Part shown: piece by piece, positions 1 to 8,282 of the stretch | Layout of the letters: every line of letters begins with the position of its first letter | Numbering within the stretch: the first letter of the stretch is position 1 | The notes under the pieces: model-generated | Seen by the model: the letters and a program-made list of their open reading frames with translations, nothing else | Told to the model about the DNA's origin: nothing | Databases searched by the model: none | NCBI GenBank assembly: GCA_015075165.1 | Contig: JABTUY010000001.1 | Coordinates: forward strand, 682,001 to 746,000 | DNA length: 64,000 bases | Source of the DNA: Ideonella sp. | Lineage (GTDB): Bacteria > Pseudomonadota > Gammaproteobacteria > Burkholderiales > Burkholderiaceae_C | Reading direction: 5' to 3' | Program-made: the position numbers and the translations under genes

Positions 1-73
1 CGTGGCCAACGTGCTGATCGGCGGCACGCTGATCGGCGGCGCCGCCGCTTTCGCCAGCTACATCGTGACTTGA
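1..73 (+). CDS. virB2: VirB2/TrbC-type pilin subunit, 3' end only
   Basis: Only the last 23 codons are present, read from base 2 and ending at TGA 71-73. The peptide is strongly hydrophobic and rich in Gly and Ala, with a segment reading LIGGTLIGGAAAFASYI, as in the C-terminal membrane helix of VirB2/TrbC conjugative pilins. The position 10 nt before virB3 is the standard place for virB2. The product would be the processed major pilin inserted in the inner membrane before assembly. The identification rests mostly on synteny because the N-terminus lies outside the window. Confidence 0.6.
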   Translation, partial: VANVLIGGTLIGGAAAFASYIVT

Positions 74-83
74 GGCAACCGCG

Positions 84-416
84 ATGCACGCCGAGCCGAT
101 CTACAAGGGCGCGACCCGTCCCGCCATGAAATTGGGCATCCCGCTGGTGCCGCTGGTGGTGCTCGTCGGCACCGCTGCGCTCGCCATCCTGTGGCTCGGC
201 ACGCTGGTCAGCGGCTGGCTGGCACTGGCCGTGGCGCTGGCCAGCGTACCGGCTTTGGCGTGGATGCGCTTCGTCACCGTGCGCGACGACCAGCGATTCC
301 ACCAGATGTTCGTTGTGCTGAGGCTGCGCTTGCACGACCGCAACCACCGACTCTGGCGCGCCCGCAGCTACGCGCCCACGCTGTACCGAGGAGCTCGAGA
401 TGCCTGGCACGCGTAA
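84..416 (+). CDS. virB3: VirB3 inner-membrane component of type IV secretion system
   Basis: A 110-residue protein, normal size for VirB3. After a short N-terminus with the motif YKGATRPA (typical of the family), residues about 17-60 form one or two hydrophobic helices rich in Leu, Val and Ala. The C-terminal third is basic, with VTVRDDQRFHQMF matching the usual VirB3 tail before its contact with VirB4. It overlaps the virB4 start by 17 nt, which suggests translational coupling. VirB3 is known to sit in the inner-membrane complex with VirB4 and VirB6. Short VirB3 proteins diverge quickly, but position, size and topology agree. Confidence 0.85.
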   Translation: MHAEPIYKGATRPAMKLGIPLVPLVVLVGTAALAILWLGTLVSGWLALAVALASVPALAWMRFVTVRDDQRFHQMFVVLRLRLHDRNHRLWRARSYAPTLYRGARDAWHA

Positions 417-2895
417 GGCCACCACCCGCCCGGTCGCCCGTCTGCCGCTGAACCGGCCGCGGCCGCGCTACTGGAGCCAGGTTCATGCCGAGAATCCGCT
501 GGCACGCTTCGTCCCGTTCTCGTCGCTGGTCAGTCCGCACGACGTGATCACCCGCGGAGGCGACTACCTGCGCGTCTGGCGGCTGGATGGCATCCCGTTC
601 GAGTGCGCCGACGAGCAACTGATCGCCGAGCGCCACGAAGCCCTGTGCAGCCTGCTGCGCAACCTGGCCGGCGGCCAGTGGGCGGTCTGGACCCACCGCA
701 TCCACCGCGCGATCACCGACGCGCTGCAGGATCCGCCCTCGGGTTTTGCACGGGAGCTGTCCCGCGCGTACCACGCCACTTTACGCGAGCGGCCGATGAT
801 GAGCCACGAGCTCTACCTGACGCTCGTTTACCGCCCCAACGCTTCGCGCGTCAGCCGCGCGCTGCAGTCGCGCCAGCGCTCGCGCGAAGCGATCGCGCAG
901 GCCCAGGCCGATGCATTGCGCGTGATGGAAGAGCGCTCGGCGCTGGTGCAGCGTGTGCTGCGCGGTTTTGGTCCGGAGCTGCTCGGGCTACGCGAAGCGC
1001 GCGCCCGTAGCTACTCGGAAGTGGCGGAGTTTCTCGGGTACCTGGTCAACGGCCGCTGGCGGCCGATCCCGGTGACCACCGGGCCGCTTTACCGCACGCT
1101 GCCGACCGCCAGGCTGTCGTTTGGTGGCGACAAGCTCGAACTGCGCCATGGCGACGAGCGCCGCTACGGCGCGCTGGTCGACATCAAGGAGTACGCCGAC
1201 GCGGTCGAACCCGGCATCCTGGACACACTGCTGTACGAGGCCAGCGAGTTCATCGAGACACAGAGTTTCTCGATCCTGCCGCGGCGCGACGCGGTGCGCG
1301 CGCTCGAGCTGCAGCGCGACCAGCTGATCGCCAGCGACGACGTCGTCGCCAGCCAGGTCGCCGAAATGGATGTCGCGCTCAACGAGCTCGGCGACGGCCA
1401 GTTCTGCATGGGCGAGTACCACTACAGCCTGGTCGTGTTCGGTGACGACGTGGCCGACGCCGGCCGCCTCGCCGCGCAGGCCATCGGCGCGGTTGGCGAA
1501 GCCTCGAGCCTGCAGCTGGCGCCCGTCGACCTGGTGGCCGACGCCGCTTGGTTCGCCCAGATGCCCGGCAATTGGCAGTGGCGCCCACGCGAGGCCAAGC
1601 TGTCGTCACGCGCCTTCGCCGCGCTGGCCAGCGCGCACAACTTCGCCCGCGGCAAGCGGGACAGCAACCCGTGGGGCGAGGCGTTGGCGCTGCTGCGCAC
1701 GCCGTCGGGCCAGCCGTTCTACCTGAATCTGCACGCCAGTCCCGACGATCAGGACTCCAGCGACCAGAAGCTGCCCGGCAACACGCTGATCATCGGCTCC
1801 ACCGGTGTGGGCAAGACGACGCTGGAGATGTTCCTGCTGACGCTGACGCGCAAGTGGAACCCCGCGCCGTGCCTCGTGCTGTTCGACCTCGACCGCGGCT
1901 GTGAGATCGCGATCCGCGCACTCGGCGGCTTCTACTTCACGCTCGAGGCCGGCAAGCCGACGAGGCTCAACCCGCTGCAACGCGACCCGACGCCGGCGCG
2001 CATCCAGTTCTGGGAGCTGCTGATCCGCACCTGCGTCGCGACACCGGCGTTGCCGCTGCTGCCGACCGACGAACGCGCAATCGCCGAAGCCATCAAGGCG
2101 GTGGCGATGATGCCGGCGCCGCTGCGGCGCTTTTCGACGGTCCGGCAGAACCTGCCCAAGAGCGGCGAGAACAGCCTGCACGAGCGGCTCGGGCGTTGGT
2201 GCAACGGCGGCGCGCTGGGGTGGGTATTCGACGGCAGCGGCCAGCACGCCGAGGACCGGCTGAGCGACCTCGGCCATGCGCCGGTGATCGGGTTTGATAC
2301 GACGGAGGTCCTCGATCTGCCTGAAGTGCGCACGCCGGTGATGCTCTACCTGCTGCAGGTGATGGAGGAGCTGGTCGACGGCAGCCGGCTGATCTACGCG
2401 ATCTCCGAGTTCTGGAAGGCGCTGGACCACCCGATCTTCAGCGACTTCGCCAAGCAGAAGCAGAAGACCATCCGCAAGCAGAACGGCCTGGGCATCTTCG
2501 ACACCCAGAGCCCGTCGGACGTGCTGCGCCACCCGATCGGCCGCACGATGGTCGAGCAGAGCGTGACCAAGATCTTCCTGGCCAACCCGCAGGCGGTGCG
2601 CGAGGAGTACGTCGAGGGTTTCGGGCTCAGCCAGGCCGAGTTCGAGATCGTGCGCAGCCTCGGAGCGCAAGGCGGCCGGCGCTTCCTCGTCAAGCAAGGG
2701 CACGCCAGTGCCGTCTGCGAGCTCGACCTGGCCGGACTGCAGGACTACATCACCGTGCTGTCGGCCACCACCGACAACGTCGCCCTGCTCGACCGCATCC
2801 GCGAACGACACGGTGACGAACCGTTTCAGTGGCTTCCCGTGCTCACCCGCGAGGTTCAGGATCGCAGGTCACGCAACGCAAGGAGCGCCGCATGA
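400..2895 (+). CDS. virB4: VirB4 type IV secretion ATPase
   Basis: The protein has 831 residues, in the normal VirB4 range. An N-terminal CagE/TrbE/VirB domain fills about residues 30-420, followed by a RecA-like ATPase with Walker A GSTGVGKTT at residues 466-474 (K472). The segment holding the Walker B region reads ISEFWK (668-673), so Ser occupies the place where many homologues have Asp in the DEAW/DEFW motif; the adjacent Glu is kept. Downstream, KQKTIRKQNGLGIF and TQSPSDVL are strongly VirB4-like. VirB4 energises pilus biogenesis and substrate transfer at the inner membrane. The ATG lies inside the virB3 end behind GAGGAG-like bases (GGAGCTCGAG). Confidence 0.95.
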   Translation: MPGTRKATTRPVARLPLNRPRPRYWSQVHAENPLARFVPFSSLVSPHDVITRGGDYLRVWRLDGIPFECADEQLIAERHEALCSLLRNLAGGQWAVWTHRIHRAITDALQDPPSGFARELSRAYHATLRERPMMSHELYLTLVYRPNASRVSRALQSRQRSREAIAQAQADALRVMEERSALVQRVLRGFGPELLGLREARARSYSEVAEFLGYLVNGRWRPIPVTTGPLYRTLPTARLSFGGDKLELRHGDERRYGALVDIKEYADAVEPGILDTLLYEASEFIETQSFSILPRRDAVRALELQRDQLIASDDVVASQVAEMDVALNELGDGQFCMGEYHYSLVVFGDDVADAGRLAAQAIGAVGEASSLQLAPVDLVADAAWFAQMPGNWQWRPREAKLSSRAFAALASAHNFARGKRDSNPWGEALALLRTPSGQPFYLNLHASPDDQDSSDQKLPGNTLIIGSTGVGKTTLEMFLLTLTRKWNPAPCLVLFDLDRGCEIAIRALGGFYFTLEAGKPTRLNPLQRDPTPARIQFWELLIRTCVATPALPLLPTDERAIAEAIKAVAMMPAPLRRFSTVRQNLPKSGENSLHERLGRWCNGGALGWVFDGSGQHAEDRLSDLGHAPVIGFDTTEVLDLPEVRTPVMLYLLQVMEELVDGSRLIYAISEFWKALDHPIFSDFAKQKQKTIRKQNGLGIFDTQSPSDVLRHPIGRTMVEQSVTKIFLANPQAVREEYVEGFGLSQAEFEIVRSLGAQGGRRFLVKQGHASAVCELDLAGLQDYITVLSATTDNVALLDRIRERHGDEPFQWLPVLTREVQDRRSRNARSAA

Positions 2896-3299
2896 AGGTC
2901 ACATTGCTTGTCGCGCTAGGTGTGGTCGCGCTCGTCCACATCCCGGAAACCCGGGCGCAGTTCGTCAAGGGCAACGAGGCCGTGTCGGTAGCCGCCGACG
3001 GCTCGCGCAAGGTCGAGACACCGCCGACCGCCGGCGCGCTGCTGGCCAAGCCGTGCCCAGCCGCCGATGCCGCCTGCACCGGTAGCGGCTGGAAGATGGT
3101 CGAGACCACCGACGGCCTGATGGAGTGCACCGAGGTCTACGCGCGCCCCACCACCTGCAGGAACTCCACTTACGGGAGTGAGAAGCGTGCGCGGGTGTGG
3201 GTCGTCAAGTCCGGTGCCGAGTGGAAGCACTGCTCGTATCCCGACATCGGCAAGGGATGCACCAGCATCAAGAGCCTGCCGTCTCCTGTCGTTCAGTAG
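2892..3299 (+). CDS. Cys-rich secreted protein of unknown function in the T4SS operon
   Basis: The gene starts at ATG 2892, overlapping the virB4 stop as ATGA, with AAGGAG about 8 nt upstream; an in-frame start further upstream would erase the signal peptide. The 135-residue product begins with a signal peptide (MKVTLLVALGVVALV... cleaved near ETRAQ). The mature part has six cysteines (contexts KPC, AAC, MEC, TTC, KHC, KGC), suggesting three disulfides and a periplasmic or surface location. I do not recognise a named family. Its place between virB4 and virB6 suggests a small accessory of the channel, or an entry-exclusion or VirB7-like factor; this is inference. It has no lipobox, so it is not a standard VirB7 lipoprotein. 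Confidence 0.75.
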   Translation: MKVTLLVALGVVALVHIPETRAQFVKGNEAVSVAADGSRKVETPPTAGALLAKPCPAADAACTGSGWKMVETTDGLMECTEVYARPTTCRNSTYGSEKRARVWVVKSGAEWKHCSYPDIGKGCTSIKSLPSPVVQ

Positions 3300-3304
3300 C
3301 TGCC

Positions 3305-4372
3305 ATGTTCAACTGGGTCGGTACTCAGCTCAACACGATCCTCGGCACGTACGTGCTCGGGGTCGTGACAGCCCTGAGCGCGGCCATCGCACCGGTGGCG
3401 TTGTCGGCGATGACGCTGTGGGTCGCGCTATACGGCTGGGCCGTCCTGCGCCACGAAGTGCCGGAGTCCGCACCGACCTTCTTGTGGAAGGTGTTCAAGA
3501 TCGGATTGGTGCTCGCCTTCGCGCTGCAGGCGGGGTTCTACGTCGGGAATGTCGCGGACACGGCCAACGCGCTGGCCACCGGCGTGGCCACAACCTTCCT
3601 GCCTGCGTCAGCGAATCCGGCGACCGTCACGTCACCCTATGCGCTGCTGGACGCTTTCAACGACCAGGCCAGCCTCCTCGTGACCGACCTGCTCCGGGAA
3701 GCCGGTATCACGCGCCTGGATCTGCTGCTCGCCGCGGTCATCTGCTCGATCGGCAACGTCCTGTTCCTCTGCATGGCCCTCTTCGTCATCTCGCTGGCCA
3801 AGCTGCTGATGACATTCGTGATCGCCATCGGGCCTTTGTTCATCTTGTGCCTCGCGTGGCGGCCCACGCAACGTTTCTTCGACAGCTGGCTTTCGATGCT
3901 CCTCAACACCGTGGTGCTGGGCTGGTTCGCGTTCTTCGCCCTCGGCCTGAGCATCTACATGGGCCAGTCGATGGTGCAGGTCGTGCAATCGCAAGGCGGG
4001 TTCCTGGCGTCGACCTTCAACGCCGTCGGCGAAGGCCTCAAGTACTGCGTCGTCATGATCCTGATGGCGATCCTGTGCTTCCAGGCGCCGAGCCTGGCCG
4101 CAGCCCTCACCGGCGGTGCCGTGGTCCAGCAAGGCGTCCAGATGGTGCAGAACGTGATGATGGTCGCCGGCCTACGCTCGGCCACGACCACTAATCGGTC
4201 TGCTCTAGCGGCCGCCGCCCAGGGCGGTGCCATTCGCCACGCCGTTCTCTCCGGCACGGCCGGACCCGTCACTGGTGCGGTCACCACGCGAGGCGCCGCC
4301 CTGGCGCGCCAGGGTGTTGGCCTCGCCCGCACCGCCGCCTATCGCCTGGCCGCCCTGCGCGGCAGAGCATGA
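3305..4372 (+). CDS. virB6: VirB6/TrbL polytopic membrane protein of T4SS
   Basis: The start at ATG 3305 (MFNWVG) lies 5 nt after the previous stop; the frame is open further upstream, but that part overlaps the preceding gene. The product has 355 residues with at least five hydrophobic stretches, at about residues 18-48, 60-83, 138-190 (long, probably two helices), 195-220 and 240-265. A central segment with LAKLLMTFVIAIGPLFI and a following Trp (CLAW) matches the conserved VirB6 core. The C-terminal 90 residues are Ala/Arg-rich and variable, as usual. VirB6 is a channel-forming part of the inner-membrane complex. Here it precedes virB5, the reverse of the Agrobacterium order. Confidence 0.9.
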   Translation: MFNWVGTQLNTILGTYVLGVVTALSAAIAPVALSAMTLWVALYGWAVLRHEVPESAPTFLWKVFKIGLVLAFALQAGFYVGNVADTANALATGVATTFLPASANPATVTSPYALLDAFNDQASLLVTDLLREAGITRLDLLLAAVICSIGNVLFLCMALFVISLAKLLMTFVIAIGPLFILCLAWRPTQRFFDSWLSMLLNTVVLGWFAFFALGLSIYMGQSMVQVVQSQGGFLASTFNAVGEGLKYCVVMILMAILCFQAPSLAAALTGGAVVQQGVQMVQNVMMVAGLRSATTTNRSALAAAAQGGAIRHAVLSGTAGPVTGAVTTRGAALARQGVGLARTAAYRLAALRGRA

Positions 4373-4397
4373 CCAACACCGATCAAGGAGAGCATCC

Positions 4398-5099
4398 ATG
4401 AGAAGTCGCCTCGCCTCCCGCCTTGCCGGCGTCTGCATCAGCCTGTGCGTTGCCACGAGTGCACGCGCGCAAGGCATCCCGGTAATCGACATCGCCAACC
4501 TGATCCAGACGATCCAGCAGGTGATCAACGACATCACCAAGATCGAGAACCAGGTGCAGCAGATCACCCAGTTGCAGAGCCAGCTGGCCAGCATCAACGG
4601 CATGCGCAATATGGGCAACGTCTTCAACAGCACGGCGTTGCACAACTACGTCCCGGCCGAGGCCTTCAACGCGATCAACGCGGTCGAGCAATCGGGCTAC
4701 GGTGGGCTCACGACCAGCGGCAGAACTTTGCGCGACGTCGGCATGGTCTACAACTGCCTGGACCTCGCGGGGCCTGCGCGCACCCGCTGCCAGGCCGCAC
4801 TCGGCCAGCCGTACCAGCAGAAGGGCCTGCTGCAGGACGCGATGACCGCCGCGGCCGGCCGCCTCTCGCAGATCCAGGCGCTGATGAGCCAGATCAATGC
4901 CACCGGCGACCAGAAGGCGATCCTCGAGCTGCAGGCGCGACTGAGCGCAGAGAACGCAATGCTCGCCCACGAGACTTCGCAGATCCAGTTGCTGCAGGGC
5001 ATGGCCGACAGCGAGGAGCGCATCTCGCGATCTCGAGACCGCGAACGCCAGTACGAGATGCTCCAGCGCACCGGCCGCATCTCCGACTTCCTGCCCTAG
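4398..5099 (+). CDS. virB5: VirB5-type pilus-associated periplasmic protein
   Basis: The start at ATG 4398 is chosen because AAGGAG lies 7 nt upstream and because it restores a signal peptide (MRSRLASRLAGVCISLCV... cleaved near SARAQG). The product has 233 residues. The mature N-terminus is rich in Ile and Gln with heptad-like spacing (IANLIQTIQQVINDI, IENQVQQITQLQSQ), and a second helical region spans about 155-215. This is typical of the helical bundle of VirB5/TrbJ minor pilins. A Cys pair (contexts YNC, TRC) sits in the middle. VirB5 is a minor pilus-tip component. It is followed 8 nt later by virB8. Confidence 0.85.
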   Translation: MRSRLASRLAGVCISLCVATSARAQGIPVIDIANLIQTIQQVINDITKIENQVQQITQLQSQLASINGMRNMGNVFNSTALHNYVPAEAFNAINAVEQSGYGGLTTSGRTLRDVGMVYNCLDLAGPARTRCQAALGQPYQQKGLLQDAMTAAAGRLSQIQALMSQINATGDQKAILELQARLSAENAMLAHETSQIQLLQGMADSEERISRSRDRERQYEMLQRTGRISDFLP

Positions 5100-5107
5100 A
5101 GGTCACC

Positions 5108-5878
5108 ATGAACGCCATCGCAACCCCCGCCACGAGGCGGGGCCAGGCCGCCGCATGGCCAGGTGCAGCAAACAACGGCGTCGACGACGCCCTGCAGCAC
5201 AACCGCGCCTGGGAGCAGGACTACACACTGATGCTGGAGCGCTCCGAGCGCCGCGCCTGGTGGAGTGCCCTCGCCGGCGTGGCCGTCGGCCTCATCGGCA
5301 TCGCGGCAGTGTTCGCGCAAGGCCCACTGCGCCGCGTGGTCGAGATCCCGATCGTGGTTGACCGCGTCACCGGCGAGACCACGATCCAGCAGCGCCTGTC
5401 GGTCGAGACCATCCCGCCGCAGGAAGCGCTCGACAAGCACAACCTCGCGACCTTCGTGCGCGCCCGCGAGGGCTACAGCTGGATGTTCCTGCAGCGCGAT
5501 TTCGACCAGGTCGCCCGCATGGCGGTGCCTGCCGTGTTCAACGAGTATGGCCGCCTGTTCGACGGCGACGCCGCGCTGCAGAAGAAGATCGGCGCCAGCG
5601 AGGACTGGCGCATCCAGATCGTCGGCGTGCGCCTCGCAGCCGCGGGCCGCAGCGGCAACCGCGGTGAGGCCACCGTCACCTACGACAAGGTGGTCCACCT
5701 CGCCGACCGCAACCTGCCCGACGTGACCACGCGCCACGTCGCCAGCGTCGTCTTCCAGTACCAGCCCAAGGTCCTCGCCAGAGAGAAAGACCGCCTCGAG
5801 AACCCGTTCGGCTTCGTCGTCACCGCCTACCGCTCCGACCCGGAGATCAACACCACAGCGCGCGCCGCAAAGCCATGA
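5108..5878 (+). CDS. virB8: VirB8 periplasmic bridge protein of T4SS
   Basis: The start at ATG 5108 lies 8 nt after virB5. The product has 256 residues with the standard VirB8 layout: a cytosolic tail of about 50 residues, one membrane helix (about 51-70, WWSALAGVAVGLIGIAAVFA), and an NTF2-like periplasmic domain. Conserved features visible there include ALDKHNLATFVRAREGYSW and the ending NPFGFVVTAYRSDPE, the known VirB8 signature near the C-terminus. VirB8 nucleates the inner-membrane complex and contacts VirB9 and VirB10. Its stop overlaps the virB9 start (ATGA), so the genes are translationally coupled. Confidence 0.93.
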   Translation: MNAIATPATRRGQAAAWPGAANNGVDDALQHNRAWEQDYTLMLERSERRAWWSALAGVAVGLIGIAAVFAQGPLRRVVEIPIVVDRVTGETTIQQRLSVETIPPQEALDKHNLATFVRAREGYSWMFLQRDFDQVARMAVPAVFNEYGRLFDGDAALQKKIGASEDWRIQIVGVRLAAAGRSGNRGEATVTYDKVVHLADRNLPDVTTRHVASVVFQYQPKVLAREKDRLENPFGFVVTAYRSDPEINTTARAAKP

Positions 5879-6795
5879 ACACGCGCTCAACGATCGCGAC
5901 CGGCCTGCTTGCACTCTGGTGCGCAACGGCTGCTGTGGCCAACGGCCCTGATCCGCGCCTGCGCCAAGTCGTCTACGACGCGCACGCGGTCGTCACGGTC
6001 CCGGTCAAGCGCGGCGTCGTCAGCCTGATCGCGCTCGACCCCGATGAGACCATCACCGACGTTGCCGCCGGCCTCGGTGGCGACTGCACCAAACCCGACG
6101 CGGCCTGGTGCATCGCCGCGCAACCCGGCGGCCGCAACCTGTTCGTCAAGGCCAAGACCAACGCCGACGCGGCAAACAACCTCGTCGTCGTCACCGACCG
6201 CCGCACGCACACCTTCCAGTTCGTCGTGCTGCCCGACGGCGACCCCCGTGCGCCGGTCTACCGACTGACAGTCAAGGCCCCCGCGCCACCACCGCCGCCG
6301 ATCCAGCCGACACCTCGCGCCGCCGCGCAATGGTCAGAGCAGCCTCCCGAACGTGTCAAGCAGCCACCGTTTCGGCCCGCCGCCGGAGACATCATTGCCG
6401 AGCGCCTGCAGGCGAGGCCCCAGGTCCTGAACACCGACTACTCGATCGCCGAAGGCGAGCACTCGCAGGACATCGTGCCATCGCTGGTGTTCGACGACGG
6501 CCGCTTCACCTACTTCCGCTTCCCCGGCAACCGCGAAGTGCCGGCGGTGTTTCATGGGCTGGGAGACGGCAGCGAGACCCTTGTCAACGCGCGCATGGAA
6601 GACGACCTGCTGGTGATCGACCGCGTCAGCCGGCGGCTGATGCTGCGCGCCGGATCGGCGGTGGTCGGGGTGTGGAACGAAGCCTTCGACATCGACGGCG
6701 TGCCGCCCGCCGGCGGCACCACGGTGTCCGGCGTGCAGCGCACGCTGAGGTTCGGGCCCGCGCCGATCACGAGCCGCGGAGAACTCCTGCGATGA
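5875..6795 (+). CDS. virB9: VirB9 outer-membrane core complex protein
   Basis: The 306-residue protein starts with a signal peptide (MNTRSTIATGLLALWCATAAVA). The N-terminal domain has the VirB9 pattern of DPRLRQVVYDAHAV, GVVSLIALDPDE and NLFVKAKTNADAANNLVVVTD. A Pro-rich linker around residues 135-150 leads to a C-terminal beta domain with FDDGRFTYFRFPGNREVPAVF and IDRVSRRLMLRAGSAVVGVWNEAF, which hold the residues VirB9 uses to contact VirB7 and VirB10. Two Cys are present (contexts GDC, AWC). It overlaps virB8 and virB10 by 4 nt each. Function as part of the outer-membrane ring is established for the family. Confidence 0.94.
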   Translation: MNTRSTIATGLLALWCATAAVANGPDPRLRQVVYDAHAVVTVPVKRGVVSLIALDPDETITDVAAGLGGDCTKPDAAWCIAAQPGGRNLFVKAKTNADAANNLVVVTDRRTHTFQFVVLPDGDPRAPVYRLTVKAPAPPPPPIQPTPRAAAQWSEQPPERVKQPPFRPAAGDIIAERLQARPQVLNTDYSIAEGEHSQDIVPSLVFDDGRFTYFRFPGNREVPAVFHGLGDGSETLVNARMEDDLLVIDRVSRRLMLRAGSAVVGVWNEAFDIDGVPPAGGTTVSGVQRTLRFGPAPITSRGELLR

Positions 6796-8282
6796 ACGAC
6801 CGCATCGAGCCCGGCGACCTCGACCGCCTCGAAGGCGAGCTTCCCGATGGCAACGGCCAGGCAGCGAACACCATCACGCCGTTGCCGGGCGAAGCCGGCA
6901 TCCCCAGCGTCGCGCAACCCCGCACGATCACCGTCTCGCGCAAGGGGCTGCTGGCAGCCGGCCTGCTGATCGCGTCGCTGGTCGCGGTGGCCGTGCTGTC
7001 GCTGCAGCGCTTCGCGACCAGCGGCAAGAAGGTCGACGACGGCGAACCCAAGCGCGTCAGCGACCGGCCGGCCGCAGCCGCGGCGGAGCCGCGCAAGCTC
7101 GACCTGCCGCCGATCCTTGTCGCAGCCACCGCTCGGCCAAGCGGCGCGTCTGCTCCGACCCCGCGCATCCCTGCCCTCGTGCCAACCACGCAGGAAGTCA
7201 AGGACGCGGAGGCCATCGCGGTGCGGCGCACAGGCGCGAACGCGTCCGGAGCCAAGCCACCGTCGCCGCAGGACGCGCCGGTCATGGTGGTATCGACGCG
7301 ACCCCCAGTCCTGGCGCCGGCGGGGCTTGCAGCGCGACACACGGAGCCCATCGCAGCACAGACCAATCACGGCGGCGACGCACAACCGCCGAACGACTCG
7401 AACGACCCGCTGAGCGCGACGGCACGCAACCTCGACGCCTACCAACGCCAGCTGCAGGGCCTGCTCGACACGCTGACGCGCACCGCCGCGCTCGCAACCA
7501 AGCAGGCCGTTGCTGAACCCGATGGGGTGCCACCAATCTCGCTACCCAGCAGATCTCTGATCACCGCGGTGACTGGCGCGCCCAGCACAGCTTCCACGGC
7601 TTCATCCCAAGGACTTTTCGGCGGCCAGCTGCAAGGCTCCGCTACGCCGCGCGTGCTGGCGTCGAACCTCGGCAACCGCAGCCTGACCCTGCCCAAAGGC
7701 GCCGCCTTCACCTGCGCGCTCAAGACCAAGGTGATCAGCGCCGCCTCCGGCCTGGTGGGCTGCCAGGTTCTGCGCAATGTCTATAGCGACGACGGTCGCG
7801 TGCTGCTGATCGAGCGCGGCTCGCACATGGACGGCGAGTACCGCACCGCGTCGGTCCGGCCCGGCACCGTGCGCATCCCGGTGCTGTGGACCCGTATCCG
7901 CACGCCGCACGGCGTCACCGTCGACATCGACTCGCCGGGCACCGGCCAACTCGGTGAATCGGGCATCGACGGCTACGTCGACAACCGCTGGGGCGAGCGC
8001 ATCGGCGCGGCACTCCTGCTGTCGCTGATCGACGACGCGGCCAAGCTGACGATCCAGGGCCAGGCCAACGACCGCCAGGCCGAAACCGTCGTCCTGCAGT
8101 CGACCGCCGACACCACCAACCACCTGGCCGAGAAGGTGCTCGACAGCACCATCAACATCCCGCCGCTGAGCTACCAGAACCAGGGCGGCATCGTCGGCAT
8201 CTACGTCGCCCGCGACGTCGACTTCTCGCCGGTCTACGAACTCCGACGCTCCGCGCTGCCCGCAAGCAGCGCCACGCGGTGA
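6792..8282 (+). CDS. virB10: VirB10/TrbI trans-envelope protein of T4SS
   Basis: The start at ATG 6792 overlaps the virB9 stop. The product has 496 residues with the VirB10 architecture: a cytosolic tail, one membrane helix at about residues 52-70, a long Pro/Ala-rich periplasmic linker, and a C-terminal TrbI/VirB10 beta-barrel domain from about residue 290. Conserved elements include LPKGAAFTCALKTKV, GLVGCQVLRNVYSDDGRVLL, ERGSHMDGEY and the amphipathic region near IGAALLLSLIDD that forms the outer-membrane pore in the family. VirB10 spans both membranes and transmits the energy state to the outer ring. It overlaps virB11 by 4 nt. Confidence 0.95.
   Translation: MNDRIEPGDLDRLEGELPDGNGQAANTITPLPGEAGIPSVAQPRTITVSRKGLLAAGLLIASLVAVAVLSLQRFATSGKKVDDGEPKRVSDRPAAAAAEPRKLDLPPILVAATARPSGASAPTPRIPALVPTTQEVKDAEAIAVRRTGANASGAKPPSPQDAPVMVVSTRPPVLAPAGLAARHTEPIAAQTNHGGDAQPPNDSNDPLSATARNLDAYQRQLQGLLDTLTRTAALATKQAVAEPDGVPPISLPSRSLITAVTGAPSTASTASSQGLFGGQLQGSATPRVLASNLGNRSLTLPKGAAFTCALKTKVISAASGLVGCQVLRNVYSDDGRVLLIERGSHMDGEYRTASVRPGTVRIPVLWTRIRTPHGVTVDIDSPGTGQLGESGIDGYVDNRWGERIGAALLLSLIDDAAKLTIQGQANDRQAETVVLQSTADTTNHLAEKVLDSTINIPPLSYQNQGGIVGIYVARDVDFSPVYELRRSALPASSATR

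Noticed and set aside
1606-2811. 401-codon open frame on the - strand inside virB4
   Set aside because: It is the antisense shadow of a strong VirB4 gene in GC-rich DNA; the product is Val/Ala/Arg/Gln-rich with no motif.
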